Source: Methanobacteriota archaeon | GTDB lineage: Archaea > Thermoplasmatota > Poseidoniia > Poseidoniales > Poseidoniaceae | Length of the DNA: 38,754 bases | Direction: 5' to 3' | NCBI GenBank assembly: GCA_949514915.1 | Contig: CATFLP010000015.1 | Coordinates: 1-38,754, forward strand | Shown: one piece after another, positions 32,308 through 38,754 of the stretch | How the letters are laid out: each line of letters opens with the position of its first letter | Position numbering within the stretch: position 1 is the first letter of the stretch | Made by a program: the position numbers and the translations under genes | Notes under the pieces: model-generated | What the model was told of the DNA's origin: nothing | Database searches by the model: none | Seen by the model: only the letters and a program-made list of their open reading frames with translations

Positions 32308-33672
32308 ATGGAGACGGTAGAAAGCCCATTCGCGAATGTAATAGTTGCCTGTTCTTTATTGAGTTGCTTTGCCTTATTGTTGTCATCTCCTATAAGAAAA
32401 TTTTTTATTTCAAGGGGATGGAGCAACAATAGAATAATATTTATTGGAAAAAGTCTAAGGTTATTGCCAATAATATTATTCTTAATATTATTAATTAGAT
32501 ATATTATTGCACATTTTACTCTTGATTCTTCACATGTACATGTTGCCTTTCATCTTAATTCTGATTCTCAATATTCTCATCGAATAATGTCTCTATTCGC
32601 AGGTTATGATGGAGCATCAATAATGTTAATGAGTATATTATTAGCAACTCATTTAATTTTAAGTTTCAACCCTTCAATAATAATCATAAGAAATAAAGAT
32701 ATGGTAGATAGATGGTTTTCATTATTATGGATTATTTGTTTAACTGGAATATTACCAGAACAAACATTTGAAATTATAAATAGTAATGAATTTGCTCCAG
32801 TGAGTATTGATTTATTATTTATGTCTGCAAAAAACGGAATGTTATCATCTATGATATTTGGTATATTACTTGGTTTTGGACCACATGCAATGGAACTTGC
32901 CCCTAGTGAAAAATTAACAAGGCCTTTATTATTCACAATTGGAATCTTAGGAATGGTTTCAATATTGTTTGGTCCTTTAGAATCCTTAACTCCGTTAGCA
33001 AATAATGTATGGGATGTCACTATTTTTTCTGTACCAGAAATAATACGTATGAGTACAATAGTCACATCTTTAATGATATTTTGTTTAGTTCCAATAATTA
33101 TTCATTATTCAGAAAATATAGATTCTAAAATCCCTGCAGGTAAAAATCGTTCTACAGGTTTGGCAGTTAGTATTCTTGTAGGATTTATTAGTTTGACATG
33201 TTTTAGTTTTATTCTATTATCACCAGAATGGAGTAATGCTAGTATTTTTTATGAATTATTAACTGAACTATTTCCAATACTTCTTTTTGCTTTAATTTTT
33301 AGTTTATTGCCAATTATTGGATTAGATGAGAGATCAAGGCCTGAATTACATGGATGGAGATATGGTTTGTTTGTAGGTTTGTTAATTGGGTCTCTGAATT
33401 CTTCTTTAATCAGTTTAAGTTTACTAAATGGGTGGATTATCGCAGTATTTTTATCTTTAACAATACCAATAATTGTAGAATCATCTCCATTATTATCTGC
33501 GAAATTAAAAATGTTTAATGTCGTAACATCTATTATTATGTGTATTTCTGTAATAGTATCTATTAATTTATTTTCTGATATGCATTATGTATTACCTTCC
33601 TTAGGCATAATTAGTATTTTTTTAATGGAGATAAATAATTCACAACTGCCGAAACACATTCAACCAGCATAA
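32308..33672 (+). CDS. Polytopic membrane protein, possibly CcmF/CcsA-like cytochrome c assembly protein
   Basis: 454 residues with about 12 hydrophobic helices. Near residues 65-110 the pattern HFTLDSSHVHVAFHLN... HRIMSLFAGYDGASIMLMS resembles the CcmF segment DFSVxxVAxxS... LYKxxxxWGxHEGSxLLW, which in heme lyases comes before the WWD heme-handling loop. I do not see a clear WWD motif, and the length is below the usual 600-650, so this would be a shortened or strongly diverged member. The alternative is an unrelated transporter. It diverges from the NSUN gene and starts at an ATG with no evident Shine-Dalgarno site. Confidence 0.5.
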   Translation: METVESPFANVIVACSLLSCFALLLSSPIRKFFISRGWSNNRIIFIGKSLRLLPIILFLILLIRYIIAHFTLDSSHVHVAFHLNSDSQYSHRIMSLFAGYDGASIMLMSILLATHLILSFNPSIIIIRNKDMVDRWFSLLWIICLTGILPEQTFEIINSNEFAPVSIDLLFMSAKNGMLSSMIFGILLGFGPHAMELAPSEKLTRPLLFTIGILGMVSILFGPLESLTPLANNVWDVTIFSVPEIIRMSTIVTSLMIFCLVPIIIHYSENIDSKIPAGKNRSTGLAVSILVGFISLTCFSFILLSPEWSNASIFYELLTELFPILLFALIFSLLPIIGLDERSRPELHGWRYGLFVGLLIGSLNSSLISLSLLNGWIIAVFLSLTIPIIVESSPLLSAKLKMFNVVTSIIMCISVIVSINLFSDMHYVLPSLGIISIFLMEINNSQLPKHIQPA

Positions 33673-33704
33673 TCGCACTCTTTGCCAAATTTTTTCCCTT
33701 AAAC

Positions 33705-33711
33705 ATATAAA
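33705..33711 (+). promoter_or_regulatory. TATA box of the 131-residue hypothetical gene
   Basis: ATATAAA lies about 35 bp upstream of the ATG at 33746, in the 73-bp gap after the CcmF-like gene. The spacing allows a leader of about 10 bases. Confidence 0.45.
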
Positions 33712-33745
33712 GTAATGAGATTGAGAAAAATTTGGACATAAGTCC

Positions 33746-34141
33746 ATGGATGGGAAAAAGATGGGTAGAGCGTTTCGCGAAGGTAGAATAAATAATGGAA
33801 AATTAAAGCCAAGAGCACATCCTTTGTTAGCTAAAATGGTAAATCATGATAAAACGATTGCAGCATTGGCAGAAAGGGCAAAGTTTGCAAGATCTGTTGG
33901 TAATTATATGATGAACCAATCTTTATTGTTGACAATGGAAAATGATGAATGGGTTTGGCAAAATTTGAGAATTTCAAAAAACTTAGATGCATCTTATCGA
34001 TTAATGCTTCATGAACAGAATTGTGAACCATTTGAAATTTGTATGACTTTAGATTTTCAAACAGCAGTTGCTGCAGCAAATGAATTAGCAATCAAATGTG
34101 AACAAGTAGTTGAAATTGAACCTTTAGCAATTAAAAACTAA
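33746..34141 (+). CDS. Hypothetical soluble protein (131 aa)
   Basis: No family recognised. Basic N-terminus (MDGKKMGRAFREGRINNGKLKPRAHPLL), then a predicted alpha-helical region with several conserved-looking motifs: KTIAALAERAKFARSVGNYMMNQS, NDEWVWQNLRISKNLDAS and a C-terminal TAVAAANELAIKCEQ. No signal peptide or membrane segment. It has its own TATA box, and it ends 1 bp before the convergent SecG gene. The WVWQN and RISK motifs suggest an RNA- or membrane-surface-binding role, but that is a guess. Confidence 0.65.
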   Translation: MDGKKMGRAFREGRINNGKLKPRAHPLLAKMVNHDKTIAALAERAKFARSVGNYMMNQSLLLTMENDEWVWQNLRISKNLDASYRLMLHEQNCEPFEICMTLDFQTAVAAANELAIKCEQVVEIEPLAIKN

Positions 34142-34142
34142 T

Positions 34143-34343
34143 TTAGAATAATGTTTTTATTGCACTCCAGATGAATTGTATAACGCCATAATTTAGGAGG
34201 TAAATTCCTCCACCAAGTAATAGACATGCCATATACACTTGTGTTTTACTAATCTTCCAAGCATCTTCGGATTCCTCATCAAAGTATCTAATTAGACCTG
34301 CGGCTTGTTGAATTCCGCTACCCTTTTCTTTCTTGCCAGCCAT
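34143..34343 (-). CDS. secG: Preprotein translocase subunit SecG (Sec61-beta)
   Basis: Small tail-anchored subunit of the archaeal SecYEG channel. 66 residues: a basic N-terminus MAGKKEKGSG, the family signature QQAAGLIRYFDEESEDAWKI, then KTQVYMACLLLGGGIYLLNYG as the single membrane helix. The signature AGLIRYFDEE matches Sec61-beta. The start at ATG 34343 gives a normal length; a GTG at 34397 that overlaps the previous stop (GTGA) would add 18 residues and cannot be excluded, since such overlaps are common here. It follows the 283-residue unknown gene in the same operon. Confidence 0.88.
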   Translation of the reverse strand: MAGKKEKGSGIQQAAGLIRYFDEESEDAWKISKTQVYMACLLLGGGIYLLNYGVIQFIWSAIKTLF

Positions 34344-34393
34344 CTTATCAGTAATTCGGCGACCTACTCCCCCTATATCAAATAGACGTGTAA

Positions 34394-35245
34394 TCACTCA
34401 TCTTCGTTAACCAAATCAACAAAGGGAATTTCGTCTATTATCAACACCTTTGAATTCTCTTTTCCAATTAATTCTTCATTTTGCATTCCTACTAATGGAT
34501 CAGCTTCAATTAGTTTTGCCTCGGCTCTATCTAAGGCTCGTTTTAGGCCAGCCGCATTTTGATCATGTAATGCCTGTTTTGCTATATTGATATTTTTTTC
34601 AACCTCTTGTAAATTAGATTTTGAACTTTCTTGATTCCAATTTGGAGGGAATAGTTTTGGTTCATTTGCTCTTTTTTTAACTTCTAAATATCTAGAATTA
34701 ATTTCTTGAATTTCTTCTTCCATAGATTTAATTGCATAATTAAGTAATTCTAACCATTTTTCATGATGAGATTGAATGTTATGTTTAGTTGCCTTTTCCC
34801 AAAAATAATTAATTTTCGGTTCCCAAGGGTTTCTTCCTAAACCAGCAACAAGATCGTAAATTAATTTAGATCTTTTCAGTAAACTACCTCTTAATTCAAC
34901 CTTATTTAAGTAACAACTTGAAAATAACCCAAATCCCCAATACGGATAACTTTCTATGTTTATTCTTAGTTCTGGACAATTAATTTCTAAATTCCATTTT
35001 TGTTCGTCGAATGTTGGAGGAGTGGAAAATCGAACACTATCATGTGGGCCACTAATTCTTAATAATACGGAAGAAATATCTCCCAATAATACTTTAACAC
35101 CTTTTTCTGGAAATTCAAAAGGCCTTAATAAACCATCAATACATTTCACTTGAGGCTTTCCACTTTTAACTTGCATCCAAAGAATACTAACTTCTGGATC
35201 TGCTCCAATAAGTGTGATTTCTTCATCAGACACAGGAGATGCCAA
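34394..35245 (-). CDS. Unknown protein with N-terminal beta domain and C-terminal coiled coil
   Basis: 283 residues, no family recognised. The N-terminal half (about 1-130) is beta-rich (ILWMQVKSGKPQVKCIDGLL, WNLEINCPELRINIESYPYWGFG). The C-terminal half has two coiled-coil stretches (KWLELLNYAIKSMEEEIQEINSRYLEVKKRA and EVEKNINIAKQALHDQNAAGLKRALDRAEAKL) and ends acidic. No signal peptide. Start is TTG at 35245 or GTG at 35233: a stop lies 12 bases upstream of the TTG, so no ATG is available. A TATA-like TTTAAAC about 27 bp upstream fits a leaderless TTG start. It overlaps or abuts SecG, so the two may be co-translated; a role in protein export is possible. Confidence 0.6.
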   Translation of the reverse strand: MASPVSDEEITLIGADPEVSILWMQVKSGKPQVKCIDGLLRPFEFPEKGVKVLLGDISSVLLRISGPHDSVRFSTPPTFDEQKWNLEINCPELRINIESYPYWGFGLFSSCYLNKVELRGSLLKRSKLIYDLVAGLGRNPWEPKINYFWEKATKHNIQSHHEKWLELLNYAIKSMEEEIQEINSRYLEVKKRANEPKLFPPNWNQESSKSNLQEVEKNINIAKQALHDQNAAGLKRALDRAEAKLIEADPLVGMQNEELIGKENSKVLIIDEIPFVDLVNEDE

Positions 35246-35331
35246 AAAGAAATTTCATAAGATGTTGTTGATGTTTAAAAAACACCAAATTCATAGGTTC
35301 GTACATTACCCCCAGTTATACAGGGGATTAA

Positions 35332-35781
35332 TTGGCGGCAAAGAAATCTAAATCAAATAGTAAGAAATCAAAGGCTTCTCAGAAGTCTAAAAAGGCAACA
35401 TCGGCTAAGAAATCAGTAGCGGCAAAGAAAGCAGCAGCGACAAGAAAAGCAAATGCTGCTAAGAAAGTAGCAGCAGCTAAAGCAGCAGCAGCTAAGAAAG
35501 CAGCAGCGGCAAAGAAAGCAGCAGCGACAAGAAAAGCAAATGCTGCTAAGAAAGCAGCAGCAGCTAAAGCAGCAGCAGCTAAGAAAGCAGCAGCGGCAAA
35601 GAAAGCAGCAGCAACAAGAAAAGCAAATGCTGCTAAGAAAGCAGCAGCGGCAAAGAAAGCAGCAGCAGCTAAGAAAGCAGCAGCGGCCAAAAGAAAAGCC
35701 GCTGATTTAGCTAAAAAGGGAATCATTAAGTCACCAAAGTTAAGTGATGTACTTTCTAAAATAAATAAAAATAGAAAATAA
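35332..35781 (+). CDS. Histone H1-like Lys/Ala-rich protein with 29-residue repeats
   Basis: A 149-residue, extremely basic protein, mostly Ala and Lys, resembling the C-terminal tails of histone H1 and bacterial HctB/AlgP-type proteins that compact DNA. The N-terminal 25 residues are Ser/Lys-rich (KKSKSNSKKSK). Three copies of a 29-residue unit with AATRKANAAKK follow, the third shortened. The C-terminal 25 residues (DLAKKGIIKSPKLSDVLSKINKNRK) break the pattern and may be a separate interaction tail. It starts at TTG with AGGGGA 5 bases upstream. A nucleoid or RNA-binding role is inferred. Followed by the 59-residue zinc-finger-like gene. Confidence 0.85.
   Translation: MAAKKSKSNSKKSKASQKSKKATSAKKSVAAKKAAATRKANAAKKVAAAKAAAAKKAAAAKKAAATRKANAAKKAAAAKAAAAKKAAAAKKAAATRKANAAKKAAAAKKAAAAKKAAAAKRKAADLAKKGIIKSPKLSDVLSKINKNRK
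35419..35646 (+). repeat. 87-bp in-frame tandem repeat inside the Lys/Ala-rich gene
   Basis: The unit beginning GCGGCAAAGAAAGCAGCAGC starts at 35419, 35506 and 35593 (period 87 bp, 29 codons); the third copy is cut after 54 bp, where another GCGGCAAAG begins at 35647. Copies 1 and 2 differ by single bases (for example GTA versus GCA codons). In-frame expansion or contraction by slippage or recombination is expected. Confidence 0.95.
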
Positions 35782-35784
35782 AGT

Positions 35785-35802
35785 AATAACTATACTGTTA
35801 TT
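35785..35802 (+). terminator. Small hairpin between the Lys/Ala-rich gene and the zinc-finger-like gene
   Basis: AATAAC and GTTATT with loop TATACT (6-bp stem), followed by TTATTTG. It lies in the 37-bp gap between the two genes and could be a terminator or a spacer; the following T-rich stretch may instead be the TATA region of the next gene. Confidence 0.3.
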
Positions 35803-35818
35803 TTATTTGCTATGATTA

Positions 35819-35998
35819 ATGCCAAGACGCAAGTATGGTAGATTACGTAAAGTTGTAGAGGTACCTAACAAAGAAAAATGTAGTCGTTGTAGGAGTGGTA
35901 AGTATTGCCCAATCCCTGGTCATTTAGGTAATAAGATAGTTTCTTCAAAAAATTGGAAAGGGCCAGATACTACTTCTAAGAGAGCAGGTAAAAAATAA
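35819..35998 (+). CDS. Small basic zinc-finger-like protein (59 aa)
   Basis: ATG at 35819 to TAA at 35996-35998. A very basic N-terminus (MPRRKYGRLRKVVEV) is followed by KCSRCRSGKYCPIPGHLG: C21-x2-C24-x5-C30-x4-H35, a possible zinc site. The rest is KIVSSKNWKGPDTTSKRAGKK, again basic. Its size, charge and metal motif fit a nucleic-acid-binding or ribosome-associated protein. No family recognised. It follows the histone-like gene by 37 bp, and its end lies 1 bp from the convergent xerA gene. Codon use is like that of the neighbours. Confidence 0.75.
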   Translation: MPRRKYGRLRKVVEVPNKEKCSRCRSGKYCPIPGHLGNKIVSSKNWKGPDTTSKRAGKK

Positions 35999-35999
35999 T

Positions 36000-37007
36000 T
36001 TATTCTTCAATTCTTTCTAAATTACTTTGAGCACGACTATAGACTTCTCTAAGAGTTTGATCATTTATTTCTAGGTATACTCTTGTTGTTTGAATATTAG
36101 CGTGACCCAATAGACGTTGTATTGAAACAATGTCAGCACCCCTTTCTAGTAACCCAGTAGCAAAATTATGCCTTAATACGTGTGGAGAAAGTCGTTTTTT
36201 TGAGATATTTGCATCTTCAGCAATTCGATCCATCAATTTTTGAATTCCACGTGGAGTGATACGTTTACCTTTTGAATTAACCAATAAAGCATCTTCATCA
36301 ACAAGATGTAACTTTCCTCTTAATACAATCCAACAATCTAATACTTCAGCGGTTTGATCTGTATAAAGTACCATTCTGTCTTTGTTACCTTTCCCACCTA
36401 CAACCCTTGCACTTTTATCTGAAAAGTCAACATCATGAATATTTAATCCACATAATTCACTAACTCTTATTCCAGTTTCTAACAAAAAGGTGACAATTAA
36501 ATGTGCAAGAGGATTTTCACTATTGAATGCTGCAGTTCTAACGGATTTCAACTCATCATTTGAAAGTATTTTTGGTATTTGTTTACCTTTTCGAGGCCTA
36601 ATAATATGTTCAGGTAAATGATGACCAACCCATTCAATTAGATGACTTATAGCCGCAAGGCGAGCATTAACAGTAGATGGTTTCAACTCATTAATTGATT
36701 GTAACCAAATGTCTAATCTTCCATTATTCGGATTAACATAGGAATTTAATTCTTTTACAGTCAAACTTTCAATCTCGCCAATATCATTTTCATTGATTGA
36801 TATTTTTGTAGATAGGAACTTTTTTGCTGCACAAAGATATGATTTAATGGTGTTGTTACTTTTACCTTCTGTTTTTAGTTGTTGGATCCAACAAGGATAC
36901 CATGAAACATGAGATAAACGAATTATCCTATCTGGTAAGTTTACATCGTTTAATTTTTTTTGAAGGTCTAGTAATTGCTCTAATTCTTGATTACGTTCTA
37001 AAGACAT
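36000..37007 (-). CDS. xerA: Tyrosine recombinase, XerA/XerD type
   Basis: 335-residue tyrosine recombinase. N-terminal SAM-like core-binding domain (about residues 30-140; KSNNTIKSYLCAAKKFL), then the catalytic domain with R181 (ETGIRVSEL), the lysine in GGKGNKDRMV, HVLRHNFAT, LGHANIQTTRVYLEI and the nucleophile Y311. The full R-K-H-R-H-Y set is present, so it should be active. Archaeal XerA resolves chromosome dimers at a dif site; nothing here shows a mobile element. ATG at 37007 has GGGGAT upstream; a TTG frame 51 bases longer is not needed. Confidence 0.92.
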   Translation of the reverse strand: MSLERNQELEQLLDLQKKLNDVNLPDRIIRLSHVSWYPCWIQQLKTEGKSNNTIKSYLCAAKKFLSTKISINENDIGEIESLTVKELNSYVNPNNGRLDIWLQSINELKPSTVNARLAAISHLIEWVGHHLPEHIIRPRKGKQIPKILSNDELKSVRTAAFNSENPLAHLIVTFLLETGIRVSELCGLNIHDVDFSDKSARVVGGKGNKDRMVLYTDQTAEVLDCWIVLRGKLHLVDEDALLVNSKGKRITPRGIQKLMDRIAEDANISKKRLSPHVLRHNFATGLLERGADIVSIQRLLGHANIQTTRVYLEINDQTLREVYSRAQSNLERIEE

Positions 37008-37118
37008 AGTATCCCCTCTTTTTGTCGCAACGCGACTGCATCCCTGCCTAAATGGCAACAGCGCTTATAACTCAAGGGTTTTGAATGCTTCGTGAGAAAT
37101 GAACAAAAAATGATTAAA

Positions 37119-38336
37119 TTATGATGTTTCAAAATTTTCCGCTTTTTTACTTTGTGGATTTATTTTCCTATTATTATATTCTTCAAAATTCAAGATATTT
37201 CTCAAATTTATTCTTAATTGATGCAAATCTCCGTAGAAAATTAAAATATCATTATATCTTAATTTCAAATTATTTTCTGGAGCCCAAACTAATTGACGTG
37301 ATCGAGATAAAGCAAATGCATGAGTGCCAGAATCATTGAAAACTTCTCCAATTTCTTCACCAACTAACCATGGATGGTTAACTAAGTGAATTGGTAGAAT
37401 ACCATGCCCTGGAACAGTAAGCAGTAATTGATCCATACTTACTTTCACGAATTGTGCATCTTCTTCTAAGAAATCTATTATTTTCTCAGCAACATTTACT
37501 CCAGAAGCCATCTCTATACCCTCTAAACCTGGAGAGGAATTTATTTCAAGAACTAGTGGGCCATTTTTCCCTTCTAGTAAATCGACACCTGCAATGTTTA
37601 ATCCTAATACTCTTGCAGCTCTCAGCGCTACTTCTTCATATTCTTTAGGTAAATCAATAGATTCTACAGTCCCATTTAAATGGAAATTAGATCTAAATTC
37701 TCTTCCTCTAGCTCGCCTCCTCATACAAGCAACAACTTTGTCACCAACAACCAATGCTCTAATATCAGTACCATGACTTTCATGAATATATTGTTGAATT
37801 AAAACTTCATGTTCTAAATCTAATAATGCAGAAACAAGTCCAATTGCATCTTTGTATAAATGTCGAAGGTATACTCCTCGCCCCTGTGTTCCTTCTGAGA
37901 CTTTAATTACAACTGGAAGGCCTCCGACTAAATCAATTGCTCTTTTTACATCATTAATATTACGAACATATGCAGTTTTTGGAATTGGAACATTATTCCT
38001 GCCAAGTATTTGTGCAGCCAATAATTTATTCCTACTTTGCCTGATTCCTTCGCTAGTATTTGCTGTATAAATATCCAATTGTTCAAATTGTTTCAATAAT
38101 GCAACTCCATGTGAAGTAATAGAATGGCCAATTCTTGGCAATACAGCATCAAAAGTTACTTTGTTCCCTTTATGTAGTATTTGAGGAGCTTCTCTACTTA
38201 TTGATAATGAAAACTGTAAAGGATCTAAGATTGAGGTTTGAATTCCTCTTTTTAGTGCTTCTTCTTGCAATCTTCTTGTGCTGTATAGCCTTGGACCTCT
38301 AGAAAGAATTGCTAATCGCAAAGTGACCCCACCCAT
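37119..38336 (-). CDS. rimK: RimK-like ATP-grasp ligase with TrkA-C-like C-terminal domain
   Basis: ATP-grasp ligase of the RimK/LysX/MptN group, which adds glutamate or a related amino acid to a protein or cofactor. The N-terminal preATP-grasp part (residues 1-105) has LAILSRG and DAVLPRIG. The ATP-grasp part has IKVSEGTQGRGV (about 144-155), RALVVGDKVVACMRR and the metal-binding LEINSSPGLEGIE (E264, N266). Residues 300-382 form an extra domain with the pattern of TrkA-C/RCK-C (LVGEEIGEVFN, LRYNDILIFYGDLHQL), which is not in E. coli RimK. Targets could be ribosomal protein S6, a coenzyme F420-like cofactor or methanopterin-type molecules; the choice is open. Start ATG 38336 or a TTG at 38321 (with GGTGGGG before it). 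It diverges from the SAP-domain gene. Confidence 0.85.
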   Translation of the reverse strand: MGGVTLRLAILSRGPRLYSTRRLQEEALKRGIQTSILDPLQFSLSISREAPQILHKGNKVTFDAVLPRIGHSITSHGVALLKQFEQLDIYTANTSEGIRQSRNKLLAAQILGRNNVPIPKTAYVRNINDVKRAIDLVGGLPVVIKVSEGTQGRGVYLRHLYKDAIGLVSALLDLEHEVLIQQYIHESHGTDIRALVVGDKVVACMRRRARGREFRSNFHLNGTVESIDLPKEYEEVALRAARVLGLNIAGVDLLEGKNGPLVLEINSSPGLEGIEMASGVNVAEKIIDFLEEDAQFVKVSMDQLLLTVPGHGILPIHLVNHPWLVGEEIGEVFNDSGTHAFALSRSRQLVWAPENNLKLRYNDILIFYGDLHQLRINLRNILNFEEYNNRKINPQSKKAENFETS

Positions 38337-38453
38337 GCAAGGGAAATAAAGACCCCTTTTTCAGGTCTTGGGTAATTCTATAAGGTAATAAATCGTATCT
38401 TGAAGTGATGTTTTAAGCAACAGACTTGAAAGGTTAGTAATGTCCCAACATTA

Positions 38454-38754
38454 ATGTTACAGATGCCAGAACAAGACGAACCTAGTGTGGATTTACCTCC
38501 ATCATCCCTTTCACATAAGGAGTTAAGGATGCTTTGTTTAGATTCTGATTTATCAATTTCAGGTAAAAAATCTGTTTTAATTGAAAGGTTATTAGATGCA
38601 GGATTATCTTGGGAAGAATTAGGTTTAGAAACCACAGATGAAATTTCTGAAAATGTTGAAGAAGAATTAATTTTGGAAGAATCTGAGCCATTAGAAGAAT
38701 CTGAGCCATTAGAAGAATCTGAGCCATTAGAAGAATCTGAGCCATTAGAAGAAT
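38454..38754 (+). CDS. SAP-domain protein with acidic hexapeptide repeats (3'-truncated by window)
   Basis: Open frame from ATG 38454 (or ATG 38463) that runs off the window. Residues about 17-50 (SLSHKELRMLCLDSDLSISG followed by KKSVLIERLLDAG) match the SAP motif, a helix-extended loop-helix DNA/RNA-binding fold: Leu spacing, the Gly before Lys-Lys and the ERLL end all fit. An acidic linker follows (GLETTDEISENVEEELIL), then at least four copies of ESEPLE. The length of the full protein is unknown. A TATA-like CTATAAGG lies about 70 bp upstream. Confidence 0.8.
   Translation, partial: MLQMPEQDEPSVDLPPSSLSHKELRMLCLDSDLSISGKKSVLIERLLDAGLSWEELGLETTDEISENVEEELILEESEPLEESEPLEESEPLEESEPLEE
38679..38754 (+). 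repeat. 18-bp tandem repeat (ESEPLE coding), cut by window end
   Basis: The unit GAATCTGAGCCATTAGAA starts at 38679, 38697, 38715 and 38733, with a fifth beginning at 38751. All visible copies are identical in DNA, including third codon positions, so they arose recently by slippage or are kept equal by recombination. Confidence 0.97.

Noticed and set aside
35379-35726. Ala/Phe/Leu-rich reading frame on the minus strand across the Lys/Ala gene
   Set aside because: It is the antisense of the repeat array; the repeated GCA/AAG codons give an open frame on both strands, and it has no start signal of its own.
36000-37007. The tyrosine recombinase as an integrase of a mobile element
   Set aside because: No tRNA-adjacent attachment repeats, no phage or plasmid genes, and the length and motif set fit chromosomal XerA.
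37024-37036. GTCGC-AAC-GCGAC hairpin and the flanking region as a dif site for XerA
   Set aside because: It is GC-rich with 5-bp arms and 3-base centre; dif sites have two about 11-bp arms and a 6-bp centre. Nothing in the 110-bp gap fits that.
35419-38754. Tandem repeats as possible CRISPR arrays
   Set aside because: Both arrays are in frame, have no unique spacers, lie inside coding sequences and have no cas genes nearby.

Overview
This is an AT-rich, gene-dense stretch of archaeal chromosome. The archaeal markers are a FEN1-type flap endonuclease with a PCNA-binding tail, an archaeal Trm-G10-type tRNA methyltransferase, a Sec61-beta/SecG homologue, an archaeal-type XerA recombinase, an Lrp/AsnC regulator, TATA-box promoters with leaderless or GGTGA-type starts, and a class II tRNA-Ser. 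These sit beside bacterial-type genes: AceE, fused RibD, DUF2237 and an aa3-type cytochrome oxidase. Together with very large secreted surface proteins, this best fits an aerobic, heterotrophic marine Thermoplasmatota lineage (Marine Group II/III, Poseidoniales-like). The lineage is an inference; no rRNA is present in the window.

Layout. 1-1856: 3' part of aceE (+). 1863-4746: minus-strand operon of a secreted membrane protein, a DUF2892 protein and FEN1, with stop codons built into the next Shine-Dalgarno site. 4777-8991: tRNA and cofactor genes (Trm-G10, tRNA-Arg, ribD, lipid-kinase-like protein). 8988-13693: lipoprotein with a charged cytoplasmic tail, tRNA-Ser, DUF2237, cupin, RND-family exporter. 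13746-23749: a minus-strand block of exported proteins: a 1723-residue surface protein, an unknown secreted protein, a rhomboid-like protein, an SCO1-like copper chaperone with a large insertion, and an FG-GAP repeat lipoprotein. 23801-28217: cytochrome c oxidase operon coxB-coxA-coxC-coxD. 28359-32215: Toprim protein, Lrp regulator with a candidate operator, thioredoxin-fold membrane protein, NSUN-type m5C methyltransferase. 32308-35245: CcmF-like membrane protein, unknown protein, SecG, coiled-coil unknown. 35332-38754: histone-H1-like Lys/Ala-rich protein with 87-bp repeats, a 59-residue zinc-finger-like protein, XerA, a RimK-like ATP-grasp ligase with a TrkA-C-like tail, and the start of a SAP-domain protein that ends in an 18-bp tandem repeat at the window edge.

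How the genes fit together. The centre is a respiratory module: the oxidase subunits, an SCO-like copper chaperone, an exported thioredoxin-like protein and a possible cytochrome c assembly protein. The SCO and FG-GAP lipoproteins share the same 18-bp promoter box at the same distance from their starts, which suggests co-expression. The oddest proteins are the CoxA with a fused extracellular domain carrying a CxCH motif, the SCO domain split by about 240 residues, and the repeat-built basic and acidic proteins near the right end. I found no CRISPR array, insertion sequence, prophage or recognisable defence system. No intergenic stretch exceeds 300 bases without a gene.
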